Of a stretch of 64,000 nt of DNA, positions 1 to 7,739 are shown piece by piece. This stretch comes from CF-118 sp035934385. Lineage in GTDB: Bacteria; Chloroflexota; Dormibacteria; Dormibacterales; Dormibacteraceae. Made by a program: the position numbers and the translations under genes. The notes under the pieces were generated by a model. The model worked only from the letters and a program-made list of their open reading frames with translations. It had not been told where the DNA came from and did not search any database. Location of the stretch: contig DASYXY010000068.1 in assembly GCA_035934385.1 (NCBI GenBank), forward strand, positions 1-64,000, in the 5' to 3' direction. Position 1 is the stretch's first letter. Each line of letters opens with the position of its first letter.

Positions 1-315
1 GATGACCTCGTTGGCGTTGGTGTTGGTCGAGGTGCCCGAGCCGGTCTGATAGATGTCGATCGGGAACTGCGCGTCGAGCTTTCCGTCGATCACCTCTTGC
101 GCGGCGGCGGTGATCGCGCGTGCACGCCGGCGCGCGAGCAGCCCGAGCTCGCGGTTCGTCTGGGCCGCGGCTTTCTTGATGATGCCCAGCGCGCGGATGA
201 ACCGGCGCGGGAAGGGCTGTCCGGAGATGGGGAAGTTGAGAACGGCTCGCTGCGTCGACGCGCCGTAGTACGCGTCGGCGGGAACTTCCATCTCGCCCAT
301 CGAATCCTTTTCCAT
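1..315 (-). CDS. fumC: class II fumarate hydratase, N-terminal part (runs off window)
   Basis: This is the first 105 codons of class II fumarase, which interconverts fumarate and malate in the TCA cycle in the cytoplasm. The start is ATG at 313-315 (reverse strand) and reads MEKDSMGEMEVPADAYYG. The segment near the window edge, IDIYQTGSGTSTNTNANEV, is the conserved GSGTSxNxNxNEVI substrate-binding block of the fumarase/aspartase superfamily. Aspartate ammonia-lyase shares this block, so fumarase is the likeliest member but cannot be proven without the C-terminal signature. It is divergent from the Ppx/GppA gene. Partial only because the window ends. Confidence 0.9.
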   Translation of the reverse strand, partial: MEKDSMGEMEVPADAYYGASTQRAVLNFPISGQPFPRRFIRALGIIKKAAAQTNRELGLLARRRARAITAAAQEVIDGKLDAQFPIDIYQTGSGTSTNTNANEVI

Positions 316-366
316 TCGCGTTCCTCTCCTGGCCGGCATGCGGAGGAATTGTGTCACTCTGCGCAG

Positions 367-1260
367 GTGCGTCTTGCCGCCGTCGACATCGGCAGCAACA
401 CGGTCCATGTGCTGGTCGCCGACGTTGTCCGCGACCGCCTGGAGGACGTCGCCCACTACGTGGAGATGCCTGAGCTTGGACCGCATGTGGCGCGCACGGG
501 CACGATCGGCAGCCGGGGCAAAGCTGCCATCCGGTCCTTGCGGACGGTGCTCGCCCGCGCCGCCACGCACCACTACGACCACCTGATCGCCGGCGCCACG
601 GAGGCGGTCCGCCTGGCCAGGGACGGCGAGGAGTTTGCGCGTCAGGCAGGCGCGGCGATCGGCACGCCGGTGCACGTGATCTCGGGGCACCGCGAGGCCG
701 AGCTGAGCTTCCTCGGAGTGGCCAGCCGGCACGCCGCACGGCGTGAATGGGTGATGGCGGACCTGGGCGGGGCGTCGACCGAGGTCGCGATCGGACGGGC
801 CCGTGAGATGGTGAGGTGGGCGTCGCTGCCGATCGGCTCTGGCGTACTCGCAGACAAGTACCTCGCCGACCCGCCGAAGCCCGAGGACCGGGCACGAATG
901 CGGAGAGCTGCGCTCCGGGAGCTCTCGCAGGCACCCGACGGGGACGTGGAACGACTCGTGGCCACGGGCGGCACGGCTTCCAACCTGCCCTTCGTCCTCG
1001 CGAAGCGCAACCCTCCCGCGGTGCTCACGTCGCACGACCTTCTCCAGTGCGAGAAGCGGCTCGACGGCGCCCGGGCGGCCCAGGTTTCGGAGCGGGTCAA
1101 GCTGCCTGTCAACCGGGTCAAGGCGATGCGGGCCGGCGTGGAGGTGCTGCTGCTGCTGCTGGACTGGTACGGCCTGGCGGTGCTGCAGATCAGCCACCAG
1201 GGGCTCCGCCACGGGATGCTCCTGGCCTACCTCGAGCGCGGAGACTCGTGGTGGAGATAG
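367..1260 (+). CDS. Ppx/GppA family phosphatase (exopolyphosphatase-like)
   Basis: A 297-aa protein of the Ppx/GppA family, which hydrolyses polyphosphate or pppGpp with an actin-like ATPase fold. The N-terminus VRLAAVDIGSNTVHVLVAD is the phosphate-1 loop (DIGSNT). Residues around 137-143 (ADLGGASTE) form the second phosphate loop, and ATGGTASNL further on is the adenosine-type loop. It consists of the core two domains only, without the extra C-terminal HD-like domain of E. coli Ppx, as in mycobacterial Ppx1-type proteins. GTG at 367 is chosen because the family motif begins immediately after it. The frame is open to 97 but the upstream residues look non-homologous. A TTG at 349 is possible but sits too close to GGAGG at 342-346. 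Whether it acts on polyP or (p)ppGpp cannot be told. Confidence 0.85.
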   Translation: MRLAAVDIGSNTVHVLVADVVRDRLEDVAHYVEMPELGPHVARTGTIGSRGKAAIRSLRTVLARAATHHYDHLIAGATEAVRLARDGEEFARQAGAAIGTPVHVISGHREAELSFLGVASRHAARREWVMADLGGASTEVAIGRAREMVRWASLPIGSGVLADKYLADPPKPEDRARMRRAALRELSQAPDGDVERLVATGGTASNLPFVLAKRNPPAVLTSHDLLQCEKRLDGARAAQVSERVKLPVNRVKAMRAGVEVLLLLLDWYGLAVLQISHQGLRHGMLLAYLERGDSWWR

Positions 1261-1278
1261 GTTCCAATTCGAGGTGGG

Positions 1279-1284
1279 TACGAT
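1279..1284 (+). promoter_or_regulatory. -10-like element of a probable leaderless promoter for the CDF gene
   Basis: TACGAT lies exactly 6 nt before the ATG at 1291 and there is no purine-rich ribosome-binding site between them. Transcription would therefore start at or next to the A of the start codon. No convincing -35 is visible. Confidence 0.45.
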
Positions 1285-1290
1285 GAGTTC

Positions 1291-2211
1291 ATGGAGCGCG
1301 TGACCCAGAGCGGATCGGCCCTGAAGAGGGCTTTCGCACTCACCATCGCGGTCCTGCTGGTCGAGTTCGCGGGCGGCCTGCTGTCCCATTCGCTGGCCCT
1401 CCTCTCCGACGCCGGCCATGTCCTGACCGACGTCTTCGCGCTGGGCCTGGCCTGGTTCGCGGTCGAACAGGCCAAGAGGCCGGCCGACCAGCGGCGGAGC
1501 TACGGCTACCACCGCGTGAGCATCCTCGCGGCGCTGGTCAACTCGGTGACGCTGATCGTGATCGTGCTGGCGATCGGCTACGAGGCGGTGCGGCGCCTGG
1601 CCGCGCCAGAGCCTGTGCAGGGCGGCATCGTGATCGTGACCGCACTGATCGGCATCGCGGTCAACACGTTCGTGATCTTCGGCCTGCGCGGCGAGACGAA
1701 AAGCCTCAACATCCGCGCCGCCTTCCTCCATGTCGCGGGCGACATCGGGGCGTCGATCGGTGTCGTCGTGGCAGGCGCTGTGATCCTGCTCACGGGTTGG
1801 CTGTACATCGACCCCATCCTGTCGCTTGGCATTGCAGCACTGATCGCTTACGGCGCCTGGGGGATCATCCGCGAGACCGTGAACTTGCTGATGGAAGGCA
1901 CTCCGCGTGACATCGACCTGGCCGCGGTGACGAAGGAGATCGGAAGCACCGAACACATCACGGGCGTGCACGACCTGCACGTTTGGGCCCTGTCTTCGGA
2001 GCAGACGGCGCTCAGCGTTCACGTGGTGATGGAGGATTGCCAGCTGGCCGATGCGGAACATGTGGTGCGCGAGCTGGAGCTGCGACTCTGCAGCAAGTTC
2101 GACATCGAGCACACCACGATCCAGATCGAGAGCTGCCATCCTTGCGGCGAGATCGATCACGGCGTGGGCGCCCACAACCACCCGCACGAGCGGTTGGTCC
2201 TAGAGAGCTAG
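1291..2211 (+). CDS. cation diffusion facilitator (zinc/cobalt efflux) transporter
   Basis: A 306-aa inner-membrane exporter of the CDF family (CzcD/ZitB type), exchanging Zn2+ or similar divalent ions for protons. Six hydrophobic segments span residues about 8-190. The two membrane HxxxD metal sites are visible as SDAGHVLTD in TM2 and HVAGDIGAS in TM5, followed by a cytoplasmic domain with HDLHVWALSSEQTALSVHV, the usual metal-binding ferredoxin-like fold. The C-terminus is rich in His and Cys (CHPCGEIDHGVGAHNHPH), suggesting an extra metal-sensing tail. Its TAG stop shares a CTAG with the stop of the convergent gene. Confidence 0.92.
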   Translation: MERVTQSGSALKRAFALTIAVLLVEFAGGLLSHSLALLSDAGHVLTDVFALGLAWFAVEQAKRPADQRRSYGYHRVSILAALVNSVTLIVIVLAIGYEAVRRLAAPEPVQGGIVIVTALIGIAVNTFVIFGLRGETKSLNIRAAFLHVAGDIGASIGVVVAGAVILLTGWLYIDPILSLGIAALIAYGAWGIIRETVNLLMEGTPRDIDLAAVTKEIGSTEHITGVHDLHVWALSSEQTALSVHVVMEDCQLADAEHVVRELELRLCSKFDIEHTTIQIESCHPCGEIDHGVGAHNHPHERLVLES

Positions 2212-3890
2212 CTCTTCAGCGCGCCCTCGCGCTGCAGGATGCGCCGCGCGAGTGCGATCGCAGCCGCATAAGTGGAGTCGAGTCCCCTGTAGCTCAGGCC
2301 GCGAGCGCCCAGCGTGCGGGCCTGCGTGTAAGGCGTGTCCGACGCGTAGTGGACGATGCCCAGGTCGAAGTTGATTCGCGCCATGTTCACGCTCTCGTCG
2401 AGCGGATAGCGGTCGGGCTGCCCGATCTCGTAGCACGCGTCGAGGTACGGCCCCGCCTCCATCTCGACCACCGTGTAGTGGCCCTGGTAGTAGAACTCGA
2501 GGTAGTCGCGGTTCTGCAGAAAGGTGCCGCGCACCGCCACCGCGCGCTGAGTGTCGACGGCCGAGCCGTACACGAGGTTCGGCTGCACGTCGTTGGCGGT
2601 GATCGCGTTGTCGAGCCAGTACGTGTTGCCCGAGTGCTCGTTGTAGACCACATTCGGGATCATCACATCGCCCACGTCGGAGTTCAGCGTCGCGGCCTTG
2701 CCCATCACGTAGACGCCGGCGACCCACGACACGTGCTCCGCGACCTGGCGGAGGATGTGGTAAGCGGCGAACCCCAGCGGGTAGTCGACGTTCACGATGC
2801 ACGCGCCCGACGCGCGCAGCCGCTCGACGTCGACCGTGCCCACGCGGGGGTCGATGGCGCTTGCGTCGAGGCTCGAAAGCTTGAAGATCTGGGCCGCGCT
2901 GTCGACGCCGGTGCCTCTCGCGGGTATGTGCCGGATCCCGCGCGAGGCCTCGAGCTCCGCGCGGCGCTTGCGCAGCTGCTCGCGATCGGGGTGCAGGTCG
3001 AAGATCTGCCGCGCCGCGAAATACAGCCAGTTCTGCCGCGACGCGCGGCTGTGCCCGACCTCGAGCTTGTGCCGCTCATCCTCCAGCTCGGGATCGTTCT
3101 CCCGGACCCAGTCGAGGATCTCGCGCTCGAACTCGCGCGCGGTGCCGCTGAGGACGTTGACGAGACTGTGCGCGTTGGATGAGACGAAGTACACGGGAGA
3201 GTCGAGCACGCCCAGCTCGGCCATCGCCCCCGCGATGGGCAGCCACCAGCGAGCCGCCATACGCGCGTAGCCGAGGTGGCTGCCGCCGATGAGTCGGAGC
3301 CCGATGTGGCATTCGTCTTTCTGTACGAGCGCGAGCGTCGAGTCGAAGCTCTCGCCCCAGGCTTCGTGCAGGCGCTGCCAGTCGTCCTCGCTTGCCCCGG
3401 CGGCCTCGCGCGCCGCCTCGTCGCCGAGCTCCACGCCCTGCAGCGCCCTGTGCAGCTTGTTCCACTCGATCTGGTAAGCGACCAGCGACGGCACGAGGTC
3501 GTCGATGTCGGACGTCGACGCGATGAGCACCGCCAGCGTGCGTCCGTCCTGGTACCAGCGCCGCCGCCTGGCCGGTGCCTTCAGCGGCTGCCACTCCATG
3601 ATGTCCGCGCCGAGCACCGCCTTGAAGCCCTGCGAGCTCTGGCCCATCGCGACGTGCCGGCAGTGCTCGATGGCTCGCGGCAGGCGGCGCGCCGCGTAGA
3701 GGAGCGCGCCCATGTCGCTCTGCGGCTGGCCCGCCAGCGGGTGCAGCACGGAGCCCATGCGGATATGCGACTGCACGAGCGAGTCGACCTTGATCTCGCC
3801 GGAGCTCTGAAGCATCGTCGTGTACGTGCGGACGTACAGCTCGACGGCGTGCTTGCCGCTTCCCCAACCGGTGTTGGGCGGCGATTCCAT
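2208..3890 (-). CDS. conserved protein of unknown function, C-terminal half resembling nucleoside phosphorylases
   Basis: A 560-aa soluble protein with no signal peptide or TM segment. I do not recognise it with certainty; the N-terminus (AVELYVRTYTTML, SSGEIKVDSL, SVLHP) is like a bacterial DUF family that I believe is DUF6909. Residues about 1-300 are alpha-helical. The last ~190 residues carry short motifs reminiscent of the purine-nucleoside phosphorylase fold: YVMGKAATLNSDVGDVMIP, then VVEMEAGPYL (compare the MEA/MEMEA ribose-binding motif), and an Asp-containing stretch near the end. This link is inference. ATG at 3890 is preferred over GTG 3893 because a TATAGT element ends 6 nt before it. 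Confidence 0.6.
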   Translation of the reverse strand: MESPPNTGWGSGKHAVELYVRTYTTMLQSSGEIKVDSLVQSHIRMGSVLHPLAGQPQSDMGALLYAARRLPRAIEHCRHVAMGQSSQGFKAVLGADIMEWQPLKAPARRRRWYQDGRTLAVLIASTSDIDDLVPSLVAYQIEWNKLHRALQGVELGDEAAREAAGASEDDWQRLHEAWGESFDSTLALVQKDECHIGLRLIGGSHLGYARMAARWWLPIAGAMAELGVLDSPVYFVSSNAHSLVNVLSGTAREFEREILDWVRENDPELEDERHKLEVGHSRASRQNWLYFAARQIFDLHPDREQLRKRRAELEASRGIRHIPARGTGVDSAAQIFKLSSLDASAIDPRVGTVDVERLRASGACIVNVDYPLGFAAYHILRQVAEHVSWVAGVYVMGKAATLNSDVGDVMIPNVVYNEHSGNTYWLDNAITANDVQPNLVYGSAVDTQRAVAVRGTFLQNRDYLEFYYQGHYTVVEMEAGPYLDACYEIGQPDRYPLDESVNMARINFDLGIVHYASDTPYTQARTLGARGLSYRGLDSTYAAAIALARRILQREGALKS

Positions 3891-3896
3891 CACCCG

Positions 3897-3902
3897 ACTA
3901 TA
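3897..3902 (-). promoter_or_regulatory. -10-like TATAGT, probable leaderless promoter
   Basis: Read on the minus strand this is TATAGT, followed by 6 nt and then ATG at 3890. No Shine-Dalgarno sequence lies between them. Confidence 0.5.
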
Positions 3903-3973
3903 GAGATCGGGAACAGGGGCGTCATTTACAGAAGGTTTACCTCCGTCTGAGGATCCAAACGCGGCGAACGCGG

Positions 3974-3979
3974 TCTAAT
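3974..3979 (+). promoter_or_regulatory. -10-like TCTAAT, probable leaderless promoter
   Basis: TCTAAT followed by exactly 6 nt and GTG at 3986, again without a ribosome-binding site. Same architecture as the elements at 1279, 24688 and 29978. Confidence 0.45.
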
Positions 3980-3985
3980 TGCGAT

Positions 3986-4699
3986 GTGATCACCGCCCTT
4001 GCCACGCCGAAAAACGTACGCATCGTCAGCTTCGCGGCCGGCGCCGCGGCCATCGCCGCTGCCGCCGTCTACATCACCGCTTCAGCCGCCGGCTACGGCT
4101 TTAACTTCGGCGCTCCGAAGGCATCGAACCCCACCGTGGCCGACAAGTCCAACGCCTCCGCATCGACAGTGTGCGGCGAATTCATCGCCCATTTCTCCAG
4201 CGATCTTGGCGTGGCTCAGGACAAGGTCAACTCCGCGTTCCAGGACGCGGTGGGCCAGACCCTCGCCGACGAGGTGAAGGCCGGCCACATCACGCAGGCC
4301 CAGGCCGACGCGATCCAGAAGAAGATGGCGGGCAAGACGCCCTGCGCGCTGGCGGGCAGCCTCGGCGCCGAGAACACGGCGGGTCGCGCCTACACGCAAG
4401 CCCTGATGACGGCTGCTGCGAAGGCCCTCGGCATCACCCCGGAGCAGTTGAAGGCCGACCTGGCCAAAGGCATGACCCTCCACCAGATCGCAGACGCGCA
4501 GAACCCTCCTGTCACCGAGGCGCAGTTCCGCAGCAGGCTGATCGCGAACCTGAAGCCGGTGCTGGACGCGATGGTCGCCAACAAGCGGATCACGAGCGAG
4601 CAGGAGCAGAAGATCCTGCAGCAGCTGCAGACCGGACCGATCCCGTTCTGGGACAAGCCGGCGCGCAAGCCGGCGGCGACCGCGTCACCCGGTGCCTAG
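3986..4699 (+). CDS. predicted exported/membrane-anchored alpha-helical protein
   Basis: A 237-aa protein with one hydrophobic N-terminal segment (about residues 12-34, Ala-rich) that acts as a signal peptide or anchor, then a helical, non-membrane region. The body seems to hold two related modules: 'LGVAQDKVNSAFQDAV' followed by an 'HITQAQADAIQKKM' segment, and 'LGITPEQLKADLAKGM' followed by 'RITSEQEQKILQQLQ'. This pattern (LG-x-helix, then GxIT-x-x-QA) is common in secreted Chloroflexota/Actinobacteria proteins of unknown function. Two cysteines (about residues 63 and 117) could form a disulfide outside the cell. Start is GTG; an overlapping ATG at 3984 runs straight into a stop. Function unknown. 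Confidence 0.6.
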   Translation: MITALATPKNVRIVSFAAGAAAIAAAAVYITASAAGYGFNFGAPKASNPTVADKSNASASTVCGEFIAHFSSDLGVAQDKVNSAFQDAVGQTLADEVKAGHITQAQADAIQKKMAGKTPCALAGSLGAENTAGRAYTQALMTAAAKALGITPEQLKADLAKGMTLHQIADAQNPPVTEAQFRSRLIANLKPVLDAMVANKRITSEQEQKILQQLQTGPIPFWDKPARKPAATASPGA

Positions 4700-4717
4700 G
4701 AGGCCCGCCCGTCACGT

Positions 4718-4771
4718 TTTGTATACAAACGCGCATTTCGCGGGGGCCTGTGGCACGCATTTGTATACAAA
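4718..4771. repeat. paired 12-bp palindromes, 42 bp apart
   Basis: Two identical perfect palindromes TTTGTATACAAA at 4718-4729 and 4760-4771, centre to centre 42 bp, in the gap between two convergent genes. Each is preceded by CG or GCA and followed by CG. Similar pairs with the same spacing occur at 47976 and 62102. Function unknown; a protein-binding site pair or a small mobile repeat are both possible. Confidence 0.6.
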
Positions 4772-4801
4772 CGAAGGGAATCCGGAACCCGCCCCGGGCG
4801 C

Positions 4802-5158
4802 CTACTCCTCGGGCGGCCCTCCGAGGCGGCGCATCAGCTCCTCGATGAGCTGACGGGTTTCGGGGTCGGACATCAGCCGCTGCTGCATCTCCTCCGCCGA
4901 GCGGCGGATCTCGGGGTCGGACATCAGCCGTTCCGACATGGCTTGAAAGCGGTTGGCCATGTCTTTCATCGAGGCCTCCTGGGCAACCTGCAGCAGGATC
5001 GGCTGGCTCGCCGCCGCGACGACGGCCTCGACCTGAGCCCTCACCATGTCGATTCCTTTGCAGCCGAGGCACTCGCCTTTGAAGCCGCAGTGACAGAGCT
5101 GCGTGCGGAGATGGTCCAGGGACGCATGAACCTCCGACATGTCGACCGGTCCTGCCAT
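4802..5158 (-). CDS. small Cys-motif protein with internal duplication, coupled to fadD
   Basis: A 118-aa soluble protein that I do not recognise. The N-terminal third holds CHCGFKGECLGCKG, four closely spaced cysteines that could bind zinc or an iron-sulfur cluster. The C-terminal third is charged and helical and contains a 17-residue duplication (RLMSDPEIRRSAEEMQ / RLMSDPETRQLIEELM), visible in DNA as a 19-bp exact repeat at 4861-4879 and 4912-4930, 51 bp apart. Its ATG overlaps the last base of the fadD stop (TAATG), so translation is coupled and it probably forms the last gene of a greA-fadD-orf unit. Confidence 0.65.
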   Translation of the reverse strand: MAGPVDMSEVHASLDHLRTQLCHCGFKGECLGCKGIDMVRAQVEAVVAAASQPILLQVAQEASMKDMANRFQAMSERLMSDPEIRRSAEEMQQRLMSDPETRQLIEELMRRLGGPPEE

Positions 5159-6921
5159 TACGAGCCCGGCTTCGACTTGCCTGCGTACATCGCCTCGATC
5201 TGCGCCGCGTAGTTCTGGGCGACCACCTTGCGCTTGACGTCGAGCTTCAGCGAAAGCTCGCCCCTCGCCTCTGAGAAGTCCTCGGACAGCAGCGTGAAGT
5301 ACTTCACGGTCTCCCAGTTGCCGAGGTGCGAGTTGACGGCGTCAACGACCTTCTGCACGTGCGCGCGGAGGGCGGCTTCGTCGAGGCCTTGCTTTTTGGC
5401 CGCGGCCCAGTCGGGGACGATCAGCGCCGTGACATAGGGCCGGCCCTCTCCGATCACCACCGCGCGGTCGATGAGCGCGTCCTGCGTCAGACCGAACTCG
5501 ATCGGCTGCGGCGCGATGTACTTGCCGACCGCCGTCTTGAAGAGCGCTTTCTTACGATCGGTGATCTTCAGGAAGCCGTCGCCATCGATGACCCCGATGT
5601 CGCCGGTGTAGACCCAGCCGTCGCGCAGCGTCTCCGCTGTCGCCTCCGGGTTCTTGTGGTAACCGAGCATGTTGCCCGGGCCCTTCACCAGGATCTCGCC
5701 ATCTTCGGCGATCTTCACCTGCACGTCAGGAAACGGTTTCCCAACAGTCAGGAACTTGTGGGCGTCGAGCCGGTTGGAGCTGACTCCGGAGGACAGCTCG
5801 GTCATGCCCCAGCCGTTCAGGATCGGCACTCCGCACGACCAGAAGAACTCCTCGATCTCTTGCGACAGAGCCGCGCCACCGCTGATGAAGAACCGCAGGC
5901 GGCCTCCCGTCAGGCGCCTGCGCAGTCCCCCGAGCACGAGCCTGTCGGCGAGCCTGTACTGGGCATCGATCAGGGTCCCACGGCGCTTGTCGACGTTGTA
6001 GCGGCGGCCGACGCTCAGCGCCCAATGGAACAGCGAGCGGCGATAACCGGGCGACTCGCTCACGCGTGACGTGACCGCGGCGTACATCTTCTCGTAGATC
6101 CGCGGCACGGCATTCATGACGGTCGGTTGGACCTCGGCGATCTCGGCTGCAAGGTGATCCGCGCCCTTCGAGATCCACGCCTGGCCCGCGAACATCAGGA
6201 AAAGGAAAATGCCGTTGATGCGCTCGAAAGCGTGCGAGTACGGCAGGAACGAAAGCGCGGAGTCGGTCTCGCTCAGCGCGAAAACTTTGAGCGCCGCGCG
6301 ACCAATGTCGACGAGACAACGATGCGCCAGCTCGACCCCCTTGGGGTCGCCGGTGGTGCCCGACGTGTAGAGGATGGTGCAGAGGTCGTCCGGCTTGATC
6401 GCCGTCAGCCGCGTGGCGACCTCGGCGAGCCTCTGCGGCCGGCGAACCATCCACGCCGAGATGTCGGCCTCGATGGTGACGATCTTCTTCATCGAGCCGC
6501 CGACCCGGAGCTTGCCCGCCAGTGCGTCGGTCGAAGCGATCGCGAGCACCGCCTCGCTGTTGTCGACGATCTTCTGGATCACCTCAGGCGAGGTACCGGT
6601 GTAGATGGGGACCGTCACGCCGCCGACAGACTGGATCGCGAAGTCGCACACTGGCCACTCGAACCGGTTCTCCGCAAGCACGATCACTTTGTCGCCCTGG
6701 CGGACGCCGCCTTCGACCAGCGCAGAGGCGACCGCGAGCACATAGCGCTTCATGTCCGCCCACGTTTCAGACTTCCACTGCTCGCCGGCGATGTGGTGTA
6801 TAAGCGGGCGCTCGCCGTAGCGCGCTGCCTGGCCGAAGAACACACCGACCATCGTGCGGTCGGCGATTCCTTCCGGGTTCAGCTCAGTGGCGGCCGGGCT
6901 TCCAGATGTCCCTATGGACAT
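5158..6921 (-). CDS. fadD: long-chain fatty-acid-CoA ligase (AMP-forming, FadD15-like)
   Basis: A 587-aa AMP-forming acyl-CoA synthetase that activates fatty acids with ATP and CoA for beta-oxidation or lipid synthesis. The P-loop-like motif TILYTSGTTGDPKGVELAH, the A5 motif GWGMTELSSGV, and the A7/A8 region YTGDIGVIDGDGFLKITDRK are all intact. The C-terminal lysine region (TAVGKYIAPQPIE) is like the Mycobacterium FadD15 / eukaryotic long-chain type. Length is as expected (about 600). ATG at 6921 lies 6 nt after the greA stop, so the two are co-transcribed. The following small gene overlaps it by 1 nt. Confidence 0.9.
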   Translation of the reverse strand: MSIGTSGSPAATELNPEGIADRTMVGVFFGQAARYGERPLIHHIAGEQWKSETWADMKRYVLAVASALVEGGVRQGDKVIVLAENRFEWPVCDFAIQSVGGVTVPIYTGTSPEVIQKIVDNSEAVLAIASTDALAGKLRVGGSMKKIVTIEADISAWMVRRPQRLAEVATRLTAIKPDDLCTILYTSGTTGDPKGVELAHRCLVDIGRAALKVFALSETDSALSFLPYSHAFERINGIFLFLMFAGQAWISKGADHLAAEIAEVQPTVMNAVPRIYEKMYAAVTSRVSESPGYRRSLFHWALSVGRRYNVDKRRGTLIDAQYRLADRLVLGGLRRRLTGGRLRFFISGGAALSQEIEEFFWSCGVPILNGWGMTELSSGVSSNRLDAHKFLTVGKPFPDVQVKIAEDGEILVKGPGNMLGYHKNPEATAETLRDGWVYTGDIGVIDGDGFLKITDRKKALFKTAVGKYIAPQPIEFGLTQDALIDRAVVIGEGRPYVTALIVPDWAAAKKQGLDEAALRAHVQKVVDAVNSHLGNWETVKYFTLLSEDFSEARGELSLKLDVKRKVVAQNYAAQIEAMYAGKSKPGS

Positions 6922-6927
6922 CGATGT

Positions 6928-7392
6928 CTACCTGACGGCCTTGACCGTCAACGTCAGGCTCCCCGCGGGCACGCTAACGGTGACCCGGTCGCCCTTTTTC
7001 TTGCCCACGAGCGCGCGCCCGACCGGTGAGTCCACCGAGATGCGGCCCGCCGACGGATCGCTCTCGACCGCGCCCACCAGGTGGTACGTCTCGGCGCCGC
7101 CTTCGTTGTCGGCGACATCGACAGTCGATCCCGGACCGGCGACGCTCGAGTGCGACTCCTTGATGATCTCGGCGCGCCCGATCATCTCCTGCAGCTCGTA
7201 GATGCGGCTGTCGAGAAGCCCGACCTCTTCCTTGGCCTGCTCGTACTCGGGGTTGTCCTCGATGTCGCCCGGCTGGAACGCCTCCTTTAGGCGCTCACCG
7301 GCCTCGACGCGCCGCTTCAACGCGACCTCGAGGTCGCGCTTGAGCTTCTCCAGCCCCTCAGGAGTCAGCAGAACAGGTTCGGTTAGATCCAT
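6928..7392 (-). CDS. greA: transcription elongation factor GreA
   Basis: A 154-aa GreA that rescues backtracked RNA polymerase by stimulating transcript cleavage. The N-terminal coiled coil (from TPEGLEKLKRDLEVALKRR) contains the tip acidic residues in DIEDNPEYEQAKEE, followed by the FKBP-like C-terminal domain (STVDVADNEGGAETYHLVG, SPVGRALVGKKKGD). Start set at ATG 7392: it follows a GAGAGG site and gives the usual GreA length; the open frame upstream to 7683 is not GreA-like. A TATTAT (-10-like, 7412-7417 on the minus strand) lies upstream. Confidence 0.95.
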   Translation of the reverse strand: MDLTEPVLLTPEGLEKLKRDLEVALKRRVEAGERLKEAFQPGDIEDNPEYEQAKEEVGLLDSRIYELQEMIGRAEIIKESHSSVAGPGSTVDVADNEGGAETYHLVGAVESDPSAGRISVDSPVGRALVGKKKGDRVTVSVPAGSLTLTVKAVR

Positions 7393-7426
7393 GGCACCCA
7401 GCCTCTCGGCCAATAATACCCGGCAG

Positions 7427-7729
7427 ATGGACCCATCCAATCTGCGCGCGGGGGTCGCGGAGAAGCTCGCCGGCGAAGGCGCAATCGACGCCGAGACGTT
7501 CAACGCCGCGTGCTTCATGCTGACCCGTTCCCTCGAAGAGATGCAGTTCGCGGTGCCCGATGCGGCACCCCTCATCCGCAGGCTCCTTCGCATTTGCGGG
7601 CGCGTCGCCATCGACATGGGCGCCGAGTCGTCGAGCCAGGACACATGGCCGAACACGCGCGAGATGGCGATCGAGTGGATCAACGAGGCGCTGGGCGCGC
7701 TGGACTACGAGGCGCGACCGAAGAGCTAG
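7427..7729 (+). CDS. small conserved-looking protein, unknown function
   Basis: A 100-aa acidic soluble protein, divergent from greA. I do not recognise a family. It has a helical pattern with conserved-looking tryptophans (TWPNTREMAIEWINEAL) and two cysteines, no signal or TM segment. ATG at 7427 is chosen since TAATAC (7414-7419) ends 7 nt before it, in the leaderless arrangement seen elsewhere in this window. Convergent with the tad operon, 10 bp apart. Confidence 0.55.
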   Translation: MDPSNLRAGVAEKLAGEGAIDAETFNAACFMLTRSLEEMQFAVPDAAPLIRRLLRICGRVAIDMGAESSSQDTWPNTREMAIEWINEALGALDYEARPKS

Positions 7730-7739
7730 CGCGCTGGCG

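Noticed and set aside
1141..1163. CTG trinucleotide run as a microsatellite
   Set aside because: It encodes a leucine run in the Ppx/GppA helix; five repeats are within normal codon bias.
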